A DNA stretch of 64,000 nt from Candidatus Poribacteria bacterium (GTDB lineage: Bacteria; Poribacteria; WGA-4E; WGA-3G): NCBI GenBank assembly GCA_022394755.1, contig JAGFCA010000036.1, forward strand, positions 1 through 64,000, in the 5' to 3' direction. How positions within the stretch are numbered: position 1 is the first letter of the stretch; the number at the start of each line of letters is the position of its first letter. The position numbers were made by a program, and so were the translations under genes. This document shows positions 45,675-55,406 of the stretch, piece by piece. The notes under the pieces were generated by a model. It was not told the DNA's origin, did no database searches, and was given only the letters and a program-made list of their open reading frames with translations.

Positions 45675-46670
45675 CTACCTACCAAGAACAGGATATGCCG
45701 GATCATTATAGCCCTTACCAGTATGTTCTCCTGGTGGCACTAATCCGTTAATGAGCTGTTCATCGTCTTCGGTAATCTCGCAATCCAAACAACCTAAGTT
45801 ATCCTCTAACTGTTCCATTGTCCGTGGACCAATTATCACAGAGGTGATTGACTGATTCGCTAATACCCATGCCAGAGCAAATTGGGTCAATGTTTTTCCG
45901 TGTTTCTCGGCTAATGGTATCAACTGTTGTGCGACTTCAAAACTTTCGTCACGTAATTCTGTTTGTAATATCCTTCTATCCTGACGGGCTGCCCTTGACC
46001 CTTCAGGTGGTTTTTCACCCGGTAGGTATTTCCCAGATAAAACCCCTCGTGCCAATGGACTATAAGGCACAACACCAACACCGTATTTCTTACAAAACGG
46101 CAGTAGTTCCACCTCTATATCTCGATTCACGATGTTGTATAACGGTTGAACACAGACAAATTCCTCTAAATTTTGACGTTCACTTGTCCATAATGCTTCA
46201 CCTACACGCCACGCCTCAAAATTAGAACATGCAATGTACCGAACTTTCCCTTGTCTCACACAATCGTCAAGAGCACGTAAAGATTCTTCTATACGTGTGT
46301 TAGCATCCCAACGATGTAAATAGTAAACATCGATATGATCAGTGCCAAGACGTATAAGACTTGCTTCTACAGCAGACATGATATGGAATCGATGCGATCC
46401 ACTTTGGTTCACATCATCACCCATTGTCCCATGAACCTTTGTAGCAATCACCCATTTCTCGCGGTTCTCACTTACTGCCTTACCAATAACCCGTTCAGAT
46501 TCACCACCGTTATACACATTCGCTGTATCAAGAAAGTTAATCCCTGCATCCATAGCACGATGAATTATGCGTATGGAATCTGTCTCAGACGTTGGTCCAC
46601 CAAACATCATTGTTCCCAAACATAGTGAAGATACCTTCACACCTGCCCTACCCAAAGTCTTATAATTCAT
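45675..46670 (-). CDS. Aldo/keto reductase
   Basis: A 331-residue NAD(P)H-dependent oxidoreductase with a TIM barrel. The catalytic tetrad regions are visible: NFLDTANVYNGGESER (Asp and Tyr), VIATKVHG (Lys) and HIDVYYLHRWD (His). The C-terminal cofactor-binding part has SVIIGPRTMEQLEDNL. It resembles the group that includes YhdN/IolS-type reductases. It lies 23 bases after an SDR gene on the same strand, so the two probably act on one sugar or polyol pathway. Confidence 0.92.
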   Translation of the reverse strand: MNYKTLGRAGVKVSSLCLGTMMFGGPTSETDSIRIIHRAMDAGINFLDTANVYNGGESERVIGKAVSENREKWVIATKVHGTMGDDVNQSGSHRFHIMSAVEASLIRLGTDHIDVYYLHRWDANTRIEESLRALDDCVRQGKVRYIACSNFEAWRVGEALWTSERQNLEEFVCVQPLYNIVNRDIEVELLPFCKKYGVGVVPYSPLARGVLSGKYLPGEKPPEGSRAARQDRRILQTELRDESFEVAQQLIPLAEKHGKTLTQFALAWVLANQSITSVIIGPRTMEQLEDNLGCLDCEITEDDEQLINGLVPPGEHTGKGYNDPAYPVLGR

Positions 46671-46693
46671 AGAAGCACTCCTTATGAATAATT

Positions 46694-47425
46694 CTATGCC
46701 ATCCGAATACCACCATTCACATCAAGTGTTGCTCCTGTAATATACTGTCCCTCATCTGATGCCAAGAAAAGAATGACATTAGCAACTTCTGAAGGATCTG
46801 CAACACGTCCTAACGGAATGTCCGCGGTTATGTCTGGATGATTTTTTGCCATCTCAGTTGCTGCAATTCCAGGTGCAATAGAATTCACTGTAATTCCATA
46901 CTCCCCTAAAACACGGGCAAAGGATTTTGTGAGACACATCACACCCGCTTTTGAGGCTGAATAGGGAGCAGAAGCAACTATTCCGCCAACCTGTCCCGCT
47001 AACGAACCAAGATTGATAATACGTCCGAACTGTTGTTCCTTCATTGTCTCCATTACTGCTTGCGAACAGAGAAACGGTCCCTTTAAGTTCACTGCCAGCA
47101 TACGATCCCATTCTTTTTCGGAACATGCATCTATTCTGGTATAGCTAAAAATACCTGCATTATTCACCAAGATATCAATTTTGCCAAATTCTCCCAGTGT
47201 TTTATCTACCATATTCCTTACAGATTCACCATCAGCAACATCAGTTTCAATGACGACACATCGTCTACCAAGAGCAGCAATCTCTTCAGATGCTGACTCT
47301 GCAATTGTAATATTTACCTCTGGAATAACAATATCCGCACCTTCACGAGCAAACGCAAGACAGGTAGCCTTACCTATTCCTCCACCCCCTCCAGTTACTA
47401 TCGCAACACGACCATCCAACCGCAT
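46694..47425 (-). CDS. SDR family oxidoreductase
   Basis: A 243-residue classical short-chain dehydrogenase. Cofactor site TGGGGGIGKATCLAF, DILVNNAGIFSY, catalytic Ser in INLGSLAGQVGG, YSASKAGVMCLTKS for the Tyr/Lys pair, and APGIAATEM. It resembles FabG-like 3-oxoacyl or sugar dehydrogenases; the substrate cannot be told. It is first in a two-gene leftward operon with the aldo/keto reductase. Confidence 0.92.
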   Translation of the reverse strand: MRLDGRVAIVTGGGGGIGKATCLAFAREGADIVIPEVNITIAESASEEIAALGRRCVVIETDVADGESVRNMVDKTLGEFGKIDILVNNAGIFSYTRIDACSEKEWDRMLAVNLKGPFLCSQAVMETMKEQQFGRIINLGSLAGQVGGIVASAPYSASKAGVMCLTKSFARVLGEYGITVNSIAPGIAATEMAKNHPDITADIPLGRVADPSEVANVILFLASDEGQYITGATLDVNGGIRMA

Positions 47426-47740
47426 CTATATTCTCCCTATTGAACAATTCATACAAGATATCTGTATAATTTATTTTAACTGTTTTTATACTTGAAACGT
47501 ACACTTTAATGTATTAATATAATTATCATTATCACAGGATTAATTTAAAAAGTCAATACAGACATTGTACATAATATTATAACATGTACTTGATGAAAGA
47601 AAACAAAATGTTAATGTAATAAATTCTATTTACCTTGTCATGGTAGGCGAAGTTTCTAACCATATACATTGAATAACCTTTTTTCGAGTAAACGTTATTA
47701 TATAATACGAAAAGTATACAGTTACATGGAGTTATAATGC
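47426..47740. other. Divergent intergenic region with repeat core on the minus strand
   Basis: About 315 bases between divergent genes. At 47642-47663 the minus strand reads ATGGTTAGAAACTTCGCC followed by TACC, matching the repeat core of 39335-39356. Promoters for both directions must lie here, but none is clear. Confidence 0.45.
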
Positions 47741-48856
47741 ATGGAAATTTCAACCTCTTTACGATTGTTCATACTAACATTACTATTTTCTCTGCTTTTT
47801 ACATATACATCAACTGCACAAGATTACTACCCGCCGGATATAGGAAACGAATGGGTGATGGAAAGTCCTGATGGGAAAGAAAAACGGACATATACGCTTG
47901 AAACTCCCGAAGACCCAGCTGATCAGGATTATATCTTATTGAAAATTGAGACTGAGGATTTAGAAAAAAATGAGATAGATATTGATAGATATTTTATTAC
48001 TACTGATGAAGAAGGTATCAAACTACACAAAACTGCCTTTACCATTGCTCAATTTGCCGTACTTGGCGATATAATTGCAACCCTTTCTCCTCCTGTAATC
48101 TTCTTTCGAAAAGTATTAAGCGTAGGTGATAAATGGAAAATTGTAGCTGATGCAACAATCTCAACTCTTGAATTAGAGAGCATAACAAATTTAGAAGTTG
48201 TCGGTTATGAGGATGTTGTAACACCTGCTGGAACATTTCATTTTTGCGCGAAAGTAAAGTTAGAAGTTTCAACGACAGGACTAATAGAATTACAACCTAC
48301 TACCTCCTACCAATGGTTAGCACCTGATGTTGGTCCAATTAAGTATGAGAATAGCAATGGTGTGGTATATGAGTTGGTGAGTTACAATTTACACACCCCT
48401 ACACAAGAACCTGATAACACTGAAGAAACTCCGATTGTTGAAGTGGAACCAGATGCAACACAGGAGGAAGAAAACCAAGATACTGAAGCAGTGTTTGACG
48501 ACATGACCTATGAACAAACACCTATGACACCACAAGATCCAGAAGAGGGTGATCCCCAAGAGGAGATGGATCAGACTGACGAGAATACCACGCAGGAAGA
48601 ATCTGAAGTAGGCACACCAGAAGAGGATGATACCCAAGAAGAAATACAGGATGATACGGAATCAACTACGCCTGAAACTGAGGTAGAAGAAACAAAGAAT
48701 CCGTATGATGTTACTGGGGACGGAATAGTCAACATCCTTGACCTCGTTCGCGTTGCTTCCTACTTCGGTGAAGAAAATACTGAGGTTGATGTAACTGGAG
48801 ATGGTATTATTAATATATTAGATTTAGTGGCTATTGCTCAGAACTTCAGTCCTTGA
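47741..48856 (+). CDS. Secreted protein with shared N-domain, acidic linker and dockerin-like pair
   Basis: A 371-residue protein. A signal peptide (to TSTAQ) is followed by a domain of about 200 residues starting DYYPPDIGNEWVMESPDGKE and ending SYQWLAPDVGPIKYENSNG, shared with the two genes downstream. An acidic Glu/Thr/Pro linker (about residues 220-315) comes next. Two dockerin-like calcium repeats end the protein, DVTGDGIVNILDLVRVASYF and DVTGDGIINILDLVAIAQNF. Such repeats bind Ca2+ and may dock to cohesin-like partners. It is envelope or secreted; the N-domain function is unknown. TGGAG precedes ATG 47741. Confidence 0.82.
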   Translation: MEISTSLRLFILTLLFSLLFTYTSTAQDYYPPDIGNEWVMESPDGKEKRTYTLETPEDPADQDYILLKIETEDLEKNEIDIDRYFITTDEEGIKLHKTAFTIAQFAVLGDIIATLSPPVIFFRKVLSVGDKWKIVADATISTLELESITNLEVVGYEDVVTPAGTFHFCAKVKLEVSTTGLIELQPTTSYQWLAPDVGPIKYENSNGVVYELVSYNLHTPTQEPDNTEETPIVEVEPDATQEEENQDTEAVFDDMTYEQTPMTPQDPEEGDPQEEMDQTDENTTQEESEVGTPEEDDTQEEIQDDTESTTPETEVEETKNPYDVTGDGIVNILDLVRVASYFGEENTEVDVTGDGIINILDLVAIAQNFSP

Positions 48857-49021
48857 TGTATCCTAAGAATTGGTTGTAGCTAATGTAGATATTGATTAAC
48901 TCATAGAATAATGCTATATTAAAATGGCAAATTAGATGATATACAGGTATTGGTGAAAAAAGAGTTTATCAAAATTAGTAAATCCTATATGTAAGAAGTG
49001 TCATCATTAGATTGATTCGTT

Positions 49022-49195
49022 ATGAAAACATGGAAAGCAGCGTTAATAATAATAGGGGTAGGCATCTTACTCATGGCATTAGGTTTTTGGTTAGGATATC
49101 GATATATTTCGGAGCAAGATGATATACATCATCAAGCGGAAAATACTCAGTGTAATGGAGTGATTCATAAGGCATTCACATATCGGAGTAGTTAA
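49022..49195 (+). CDS. Possible small single-TM protein
   Basis: A 57-codon frame from ATG 49022: MKTWKAALIIIGVGILLMAL forms a membrane helix, followed by a short polar tail rich in His, Gln and Cys (DDIHHQAENTQC). Its shape is that of a real small membrane protein, but no ribosome binding site is seen. It stands alone between two secreted paralogues. Confidence 0.4.
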   Translation: MKTWKAALIIIGVGILLMALGFWLGYRYISEQDDIHHQAENTQCNGVIHKAFTYRSS

Positions 49196-49279
49196 TTTTT
49201 TCGTTGAGATTTGAACTGATTACTTAGTTTAATTATGGTTATCTGGTTATAAAGTATTATTGAATAAAGGAGATTTAAA

Positions 49280-51673
49280 ATGGGATTTACCCGATTGAAA
49301 TTTGTATTACAGATTATATTTGTTTTATGTTTTGTTGGTACTTTTGCCATAACAGCAACTGCCCAAGACTATTATCCAACAGTGGTCGGCAACACTTGGG
49401 TTTTTCTTGATGCTGATGGTTCTCAAGAACGTACCTATACCATTGAGGAGGCTGAAGGTGAAGCCGATGGTATTATTATTCTAAGAATATATACTGAAAC
49501 TCTTGGTACAGATACTGTTGACGATGATGTCTATTATATTTCTGATGATAATGGCGATCTACTACTGCACAGAACACATTTAGATGAAGGAGCTTTTGGG
49601 ATTGCAGCAGCAATTTTGGATCCACCTTCCTTATTCTTTCCTGCTGATTTACCTATTGGTCGCACTTGGGATGTCAAAACAATAACCGAATTGGATCTGG
49701 TTGGAACTGCAAACACTACCAGTACGATAACTGTGGTTGATATTGAGGATATTGAAACACCAGCAGGTACTTTTGAAAACTGTGTAAAACTTGAGATTTT
49801 TAGAAAAGTTGTCACCGCAGTAACAACTTTACGTCTTACATCTTACCAGTGGTTAGCACCGGATGTAGGTCCTGTCAAGTATGTAGATGATCAAGAAATT
49901 GTCTATGAATTGCAGAGTTATACCTTATTTGGTGAGCAACATGTAGAAGACCCACCAACAGAAACTCCAGAGATTGAAGAACCGCCGGTAGAAATCCCAG
50001 AAATTGAAGAACCACCGGTAGAAACTCCACCGATAGAAACCCCAGAGATTGAAGAACCACCGGTAGAAATTCCTACAGACCAAGAACCTATTGTCGAATT
50101 ACCTCCGGGTATTCCATCTATAACTGAACAAGAGTTTGAAATTACTTTGACGAATCTAACAGTCGGCGAACCCGGTATAGGAGGTCAAATCTTTTCACCA
50201 CCAATATTTGCAACCCACCTTCCTGGTGCCAAACTTGCGCCGCTTGGTGAACCAGCAATTCCTGCACTTGTTGCACTTGCTGAAAATGGTGATGTTTCCG
50301 GAATTTTACAAATCGCAACCGCTATAGCAGCCAATACTGATGTATCTGAAAACTTACTTATACCAGGAAATTCTGTTACTGTTAAGTTAAAGGGAAATCA
50401 AATTAATACTTCACTTACAGTGGCTGCTATGTTAGTATCAACAAATGACGGATTTATTATTGCTGACGGTATTCCACTTTTTGATGAAGATGGAAAGCCT
50501 GTCACTACAACTTTAGAATTGATGACTTATGATGCAGGAAGTGAAGACAATACTGAACTTGCATCCGATATACCCGGTCCAGTCGGATTAGATGCCGATG
50601 CGGACCCAGAAGGAAGCAATGCACGTGTTCCTACAGAAGGTGGTGTAGTTTCAGTCCATCCAGGAATACAAGGTGTCGGTGATGTAGGGGAAGCTTTTGC
50701 TTGGACTGAACCTACAGCAATGATTTCTATCAAACCCGTTTCAGATGAAGTTCCTGTTCCTGAATCCAACTTTGATATCACACTTGCTCAAGGATTAAAT
50801 ATGATATCAATCCCATTAATGCCATCTGAACCTTATTCAGCAAAATCACTTTCTACTAAGTTAGGGGCATCCATTGTCATTAAATTAGATGCAGCAACAC
50901 AAACTTTTGTAGGGTATTCCTATGCAGAAGAAGGTGATGGATTCGAGATTGATGGTAACAGCGGATATATCGTCAACACCCCTGCGGGTGGTAAATTTAC
51001 TTTTTCTGGTACGGCTTGGATGAACGATTCAGAACCTAAGGCTGCTCCACAAATCAGTAACATTGATAATGCTTGGGCATTTATTGTCACAACTGATTTA
51101 CATGGTGTACAAAATAGTCAAGCTTACACTATCACTGCTAAGAATCTACGTACTGGAGTAGTTGCAACTGAGAGAGTAAAAAGTAATAGGTCCAGTGTTT
51201 CCGCTGTTTGGGCAGATATGAATCGTAAAAGTGTTGTTCAAATTGGAGATAAATTGGAAATCGCACTCCTTGATGAACACGGTACTATTGTTTCCGGTCC
51301 GTTCGAGCGCACTGTCCAATCTGCTGATATACACAATGCATTCTTGACTGTACAACTTCAAGTTGGAGATGTCAGACCTAAGAATACAATTCTTGGTCAG
51401 AATTATCCAAATCCCTTTAACCCTGAGACATGGATTCCGTATCAGCTCAGCCATGATAGTGATGTAACTATTAACATTTACGATGTATCTGGTCAGTCTA
51501 TAAGAACCATGAATTTGGGACATCAGTCAATTGGTTCATATATGGCGCCGGCGGCTGCAGCATATTGGGATGGTAAGAACGGCGAAGGAGAATTTGTTTC
51601 AAGTGGAATATATTTCTACACACTTCAAACAAAGAACTTCTCTGCAACCCGCCGTATGGTTATTCTAAAGTAG
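49280..51673 (+). CDS. Secreted multidomain protein: shared N-domain, spondin-like domain, FlgD-like tail
   Basis: A 797-residue protein, AAGGAG before the ATG. Signal peptide (to TATAQ), then the N-domain (DYYPTVVGNTWVFLDADG to SYQWLAPDVGPVKY, about 30-210). A Pro/Glu repeat linker follows (about 227-275). Next is a spondin-N-like domain (about 290-490; FEITLTNLTVGE, IFATHLPGAKLAPLGEPA, VALAENGDVSGIL). A beta-rich region comes after, and the C-terminal FlgD-like tail (about 705-797) has LGQNYPNPFNPETWIPYQL, VTINIYDVSGQ and SGIYFYTLQTKNFSATRRM. Tails like this are found in proteins sorted to the outer surface, such as by type IX secretion in other phyla. Function is otherwise unknown. Confidence 0.85.
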   Translation: MGFTRLKFVLQIIFVLCFVGTFAITATAQDYYPTVVGNTWVFLDADGSQERTYTIEEAEGEADGIIILRIYTETLGTDTVDDDVYYISDDNGDLLLHRTHLDEGAFGIAAAILDPPSLFFPADLPIGRTWDVKTITELDLVGTANTTSTITVVDIEDIETPAGTFENCVKLEIFRKVVTAVTTLRLTSYQWLAPDVGPVKYVDDQEIVYELQSYTLFGEQHVEDPPTETPEIEEPPVEIPEIEEPPVETPPIETPEIEEPPVEIPTDQEPIVELPPGIPSITEQEFEITLTNLTVGEPGIGGQIFSPPIFATHLPGAKLAPLGEPAIPALVALAENGDVSGILQIATAIAANTDVSENLLIPGNSVTVKLKGNQINTSLTVAAMLVSTNDGFIIADGIPLFDEDGKPVTTTLELMTYDAGSEDNTELASDIPGPVGLDADADPEGSNARVPTEGGVVSVHPGIQGVGDVGEAFAWTEPTAMISIKPVSDEVPVPESNFDITLAQGLNMISIPLMPSEPYSAKSLSTKLGASIVIKLDAATQTFVGYSYAEEGDGFEIDGNSGYIVNTPAGGKFTFSGTAWMNDSEPKAAPQISNIDNAWAFIVTTDLHGVQNSQAYTITAKNLRTGVVATERVKSNRSSVSAVWADMNRKSVVQIGDKLEIALLDEHGTIVSGPFERTVQSADIHNAFLTVQLQVGDVRPKNTILGQNYPNPFNPETWIPYQLSHDSDVTINIYDVSGQSIRTMNLGHQSIGSYMAPAAAAYWDGKNGEGEFVSSGIYFYTLQTKNFSATRRMVILK
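49960..50080 (+). repeat. Tandem Pro/Glu coding repeat
   Basis: Units of about 27 bases coding PEIEEPPVE and close variants (ETPEIEEPPVEIPEIEEPPV) repeat some four times. They form an extended linker between the N-domain and the spondin-like domain. Such repeats vary in copy number by slippage. Confidence 0.7.
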
Positions 51674-51696
51674 GATAGATACGATAAAATCTGGTG

Positions 51697-51761
51697 AACG
51701 TCTTGATTAAAAGTAATCTGGTAGGTTAACAATAATGCCATGATTACCTAATCAAGACGTT
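51697..51761 (+). terminator. Long-stem terminator
   Basis: AACGTCTTGATTA (51697-51709) and TAATCAAGACGTT (51749-51761) are perfectly complementary, with an inner GTAATC/GATTAC pairing, and are followed by TTCC. It lies just after the spondin-like gene. Confidence 0.72.
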
Positions 51762-51964
51762 TTCCATTATTAAATGATACAATACTAAAACTTATACCAT
51801 TTCTATTCTGGTATTAATTATACCAAGTTTTATTCCATATCTATTAGAAAATCTCTATTATTCAAGTACAAACTGTTAGTTTATGTTTTAATATATAGAT
51901 TTCCCAGAGCTTGTATTGCAGTGTCTTTTTTGATTTGGTATTAATTGAGGTAGAGAGGAATTAT

Positions 51965-52768
51965 ATGTATAGAATTACGATCCTTAAGATTACGATCACA
52001 ATAATATTTCTCTTGTTTATCCCTATTATAGGGTCAACACAGATCTATTTTCCCTCTAATTACGGTAATACATGGGTATTAGAGAGTGAAGATGGGGCAG
52101 AACGTGTCACGTATGTTATTGATACATCAGAAGAAACCTTTAATGGAAAACAACTTGGACTTCTAACTATAACGTTTGAAACCATAGGTACAGAGACAAT
52201 TATGACGGATAACCTGTATGTTGATTTTGAGGAAGATGGAATCAAACTGTATAGAATCGAAGCAGATCTTGGACCAGTGTTCGGAATTGCACATGCAGTA
52301 TTTTATCCACCTGCTCTCTTTTACCCTTATACCTTACAAATTGGTGACACCTGGGAGGTAACAGCAGAAACAGAGGTGAAACTAACCGGTCCTGTATCTT
52401 TTACTACGGTTAACGAGGTTGTTGCGATTGAAGATGTTGTTACACCAGCAAAGGTATTCAAGAATTGTGCAAAAATCAAAATAAGTAGTAAAAGCACATC
52501 CAAATTAGGTAGTTCACGTTCTACCTCATATCAATGGCTCGCACCCAATACCGGTCCTATTAAATTCAAGAATTCACAAGATATTGTCTATCAATTAATA
52601 CACTCTAATCGACTCTATGATGTAACTCAAGACGGTGTTATTAATATATTAGATTTGGTTTATGTAGCTTCTCGATTCGGTGAGGAGAATACGGAAGGTG
52701 ATTTAAACAAAGATGGGATCGTTGATATTTTGGATTTAGTACTTATCTCTCAGAACTTCGGAAAATAA
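51965..52768 (+). CDS. Secreted protein with shared N-domain and dockerin-like pair
   Basis: A 267-residue protein. ATG 51965, with GAGAGGA upstream, is preferred to an in-frame start at 51911 because a normal signal peptide then begins at once (MYRITILKITITIIFLLFIP). The N-domain runs from QIYFPSNYGNTWVLESEDG to SYQWLAPNTGPIKF. Two dockerin-like repeats end the protein, VTQDGVINILDLVYVASRFG and LNKDGIVDILDLVLISQNFG. It is the shortest of three adjacent paralogues, with N-domain and dockerin joined directly. Confidence 0.82.
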   Translation: MYRITILKITITIIFLLFIPIIGSTQIYFPSNYGNTWVLESEDGAERVTYVIDTSEETFNGKQLGLLTITFETIGTETIMTDNLYVDFEEDGIKLYRIEADLGPVFGIAHAVFYPPALFYPYTLQIGDTWEVTAETEVKLTGPVSFTTVNEVVAIEDVVTPAKVFKNCAKIKISSKSTSKLGSSRSTSYQWLAPNTGPIKFKNSQDIVYQLIHSNRLYDVTQDGVINILDLVYVASRFGEENTEGDLNKDGIVDILDLVLISQNFGK

Positions 52769-52819
52769 TCTGATCAAGATAAACTATCGAAAACAATAAT
52801 CCATTAAAATAATTCTCAA

Positions 52820-54433
52820 TTATAGAATCCGTTTTAGAATACAATTTGTGTCAAGTGTCTCTTCATGCCAAGGATTCACTTCTGATTCTACGATTTTCTT
52901 TATAGTATGGTCTGTCTCATTAATCTGAATAATTTGTGCTTGCCAAGAGAAATTGAGTGGTGATTTTCCATTATTATAGAAGATTACTTCAATGTTGTCT
53001 GAATTAACAATTGGTCGTATTAAAGAAAAGAGTTCTGCTGGATTATGTCTTGTGCCGTTCGATTGCTTGATGACAATTACTGGTTCAACCATTCCAAATA
53101 TCTCACGAGTACCAAGTAGCAATTGTCCATAGCAGGATGTTACAGCACCATGTCCCCAATTTCGACCGTGTCCTGCAGCCACGGAACAAACCGCACCACC
53201 CATATCTGCATGTTCCCTTCCACCTCGTAATACACGTCTTGCTATATTCAAACGTGTCGCAGCATTCTGCAATGCTCGTTGGGCATAAGCTACATCTCCT
53301 GTTAGTTGATAGGCAAGTGTCAATGTAGCTGTCGACGGTTCCTGTATCGGATTAACAGAACCATCTTCTAACCATTCTCCCCAATATGCCATATCTGAAC
53401 GTTTTCCTACACCTAATTCACGTCGTCGGATTTCCTGAGGAAATACAAGCGCAAGTAAGTTTGGTGGCTTTTTGGGTAGGTCTTGTAAACCATTTTCAAG
53501 ATCCGAATCATAACTAGTGTCTTTGAATGTCCACCTATAATAACTAATCGCAGCAGCAGCAGGATCATTAAATGGATCGCATAAGGATGTTATAAGGGGT
53601 TCAATGATACGTCTTGCTGCCGATTTAAAGATCTCTTCTCCAGTCAACAGATGAAGATCACCTAAAGCATAAATGGCACCCGATGCCAGTAGGTTTTCAA
53701 TACCAGCCAAAGGATCACCAGGGACATGATGTCCACTTGCCACAAGTCTATGTAGGTTCTTTTCGTTAACCTCTTCCTCATTAATACCATTTTCATTCAG
53801 ATCCCATAATAACGGCATCGGTTCTGGTGCAGCGACGATCCGTTCTGCACGTTTCAATCCGTATCGGATTGCCCAATCCACATATCGTTTCGTACCTGTA
53901 ATTCTATACGTTGCTAAAGCTATGTGAATATAACGGAAGTGCTCTGCAAGTTCATATCTATCCTTATCTTGGTTATCTACAAATTCAGTACCGATATTAT
54001 ACCCAATAAAAGTATCTCGTGTGTAATCATACCAATCCGGGATTTCAGATATTCAATTCCCTATATGCTCAGCAGCATCAGTCAATAAAGAAATCGTTTC
54101 AGTATCTTCAGGTTTCAGACCGATATATCGTGGGAGGAACAATAGGAAGGGTTCAGGACCGTGATGCGCTTCAGCCTTTTTCTCATAGCCGTGAAAACAG
54201 TCCCGTTTCACCCAACCCGCAAGAGCATCTTTGAGTGTGTCAAAGTGTTCAAGGACGTTTGAATCACCAGTAATAAGATAATGTGGGAACCAGGAAAGCG
54301 CATAGTTTGCTTCATCTTCACCACCGTTATTCGGACCTGGCGGATCAAGCATCATACTTTGTTTTAACCAACGACGCATTTCTGTTCTTAGTGAACTGTA
54401 CGATTCATAACAGTCGATTAGAAGCTGGGTCAT
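52820..54433 (-). pseudogene. Stop-interrupted gene for a large carbohydrate-metabolism-like protein
   Basis: One minus-strand frame from ATG 54433 to 52820 has 538 codons, broken by a single TGA at codon 127 (54053-54055). The sequence reads through sensibly: DAAEHIGN, stop, ISEIPDWYDYTRDTFIGY and GTEFVDNQDKDRYELAEHFR. The two halves could appear as 126- and 353-residue proteins. The helical repeats (YALSWFPHYLITGDSNVLEH, FRYIHIALATYRITGTKRYV, LTLAYQLTGDVAYAQRAL) look like an alpha/alpha toroid, as in polysaccharide lyases and glycosidases, but no catalytic motif was identified. The start overlaps the stop of the isomerase gene by four bases, so it belongs to that operon. A TGG-to-TGA change is plausible. 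Confidence 0.68.
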
Positions 54434-55239
54434 ATTAGAGTTCTTAAGAAGTCAATACTACGTTTAGCGATTGTCTTAGGGTCTGGTTTGAAATCGAATA
54501 CCTCGGTTGAAACATAACCGCTATAATTGATTTCTTTCAAGGCTTCAATAATGGGAGGATAGTCAACATTTCCTGATCCGGGGAGGTATCCGTTATCATC
54601 ATTTGAATGAAAATGTGCGACATGGTCGGCACAGTTCCGAATTTGTGTTGGCATATCTAAACCCTCTTTTGCAGTGCTACACACATCCAAAATCATTTGA
54701 AAGTTTGGGTGGTTGACAGCCTTCACCATCTCAACGGCTGTATCAGGATTTGTTATGAAATCTGTTTGATCGCTGGATAGTGGTTCCATACATAAGATAA
54801 CCCCTTTTTCACCAGCCAGTTCGGCACCAGCAGTAAAGGTGTCTTTGGCATAATCCCATGCCTCATCAAATGTAAGCGGGTCCATCACACTCCGCTGTTT
54901 AGGTGATCCAAATACCAAAATACGACCATCTAAATCCGCACATAATTCGATTAAAGCAAGAAGATAATCACAGGTTTCTTGTCGTATATCTGCATCTGTA
55001 TGGTTTATATAAAGACCTTCTGGTGACACAAGCAACCAGTGTAAACCGGCAATCTCAATTTTGGCATCTTCAGCAGCTTTACGGATATTGTTTCTTTCTG
55101 CTTCGCTAATATCCAATACAGAATCTGCTAATGTAAAGGGGGCAATTTCAACTGCATCATAACCGAGTTCAGATGCATAAGTTATTACATCTTCTATTTT
55201 CCAATCTTCAAACATTTCATTGCATATAGCAAGTTTCAT
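54430..55239 (-). CDS. Sugar phosphate isomerase/epimerase (TIM barrel, AP endonuclease 2 fold)
   Basis: A 269-residue protein with the xylose isomerase-like barrel: LAICNEMFEDWKIEDVI, YDAVEIAPFTL, IAGLHWLLVSPEG, GRILVFGSPKQRS, GVILCMEPLSSDQTDF, FQMILDVCSTAKEG, VAHFHSNDDNGYLPGSGNVDY and GYVSTEVFDFKPDP. The Glu, Asp, His and Glu at the ends of these strands are the expected metal ligands. It likely isomerises or epimerises a keto-sugar or inositol derivative. The downstream gene overlaps by four bases. Confidence 0.88.
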   Translation of the reverse strand: MKLAICNEMFEDWKIEDVITYASELGYDAVEIAPFTLADSVLDISEAERNNIRKAAEDAKIEIAGLHWLLVSPEGLYINHTDADIRQETCDYLLALIELCADLDGRILVFGSPKQRSVMDPLTFDEAWDYAKDTFTAGAELAGEKGVILCMEPLSSDQTDFITNPDTAVEMVKAVNHPNFQMILDVCSTAKEGLDMPTQIRNCADHVAHFHSNDDNGYLPGSGNVDYPPIIEALKEINYSGYVSTEVFDFKPDPKTIAKRSIDFLRTLI

Positions 55240-55406
55240 TTATTTCTCCAATCCCATTTTTAGTCAATTCTAATTTGTTTTTATCTTTCTGTCAAGACAC
55301 TATCGGTTTCTGAGTATGTAAAGATGTTATCACTAATAAAATTATCATAATGTGGATTTAATTAGGTATGATAAATGGAAGGAAGTAGATTAAAATAGAA
55401 TCTATA

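Noticed and set aside
49960..50080. Noncoding satellite
   Set aside because: The repeat is in frame and codes a Pro/Glu linker in a secreted protein.
8384..54055. TGA recoded as an amino acid
   Set aside because: The in-frame TGA codons occur at unlike positions, and many genes end normally in TGA (for example at 4313, 27641, 33446), so a changed code is not supported. No selenocysteine element was recognised.
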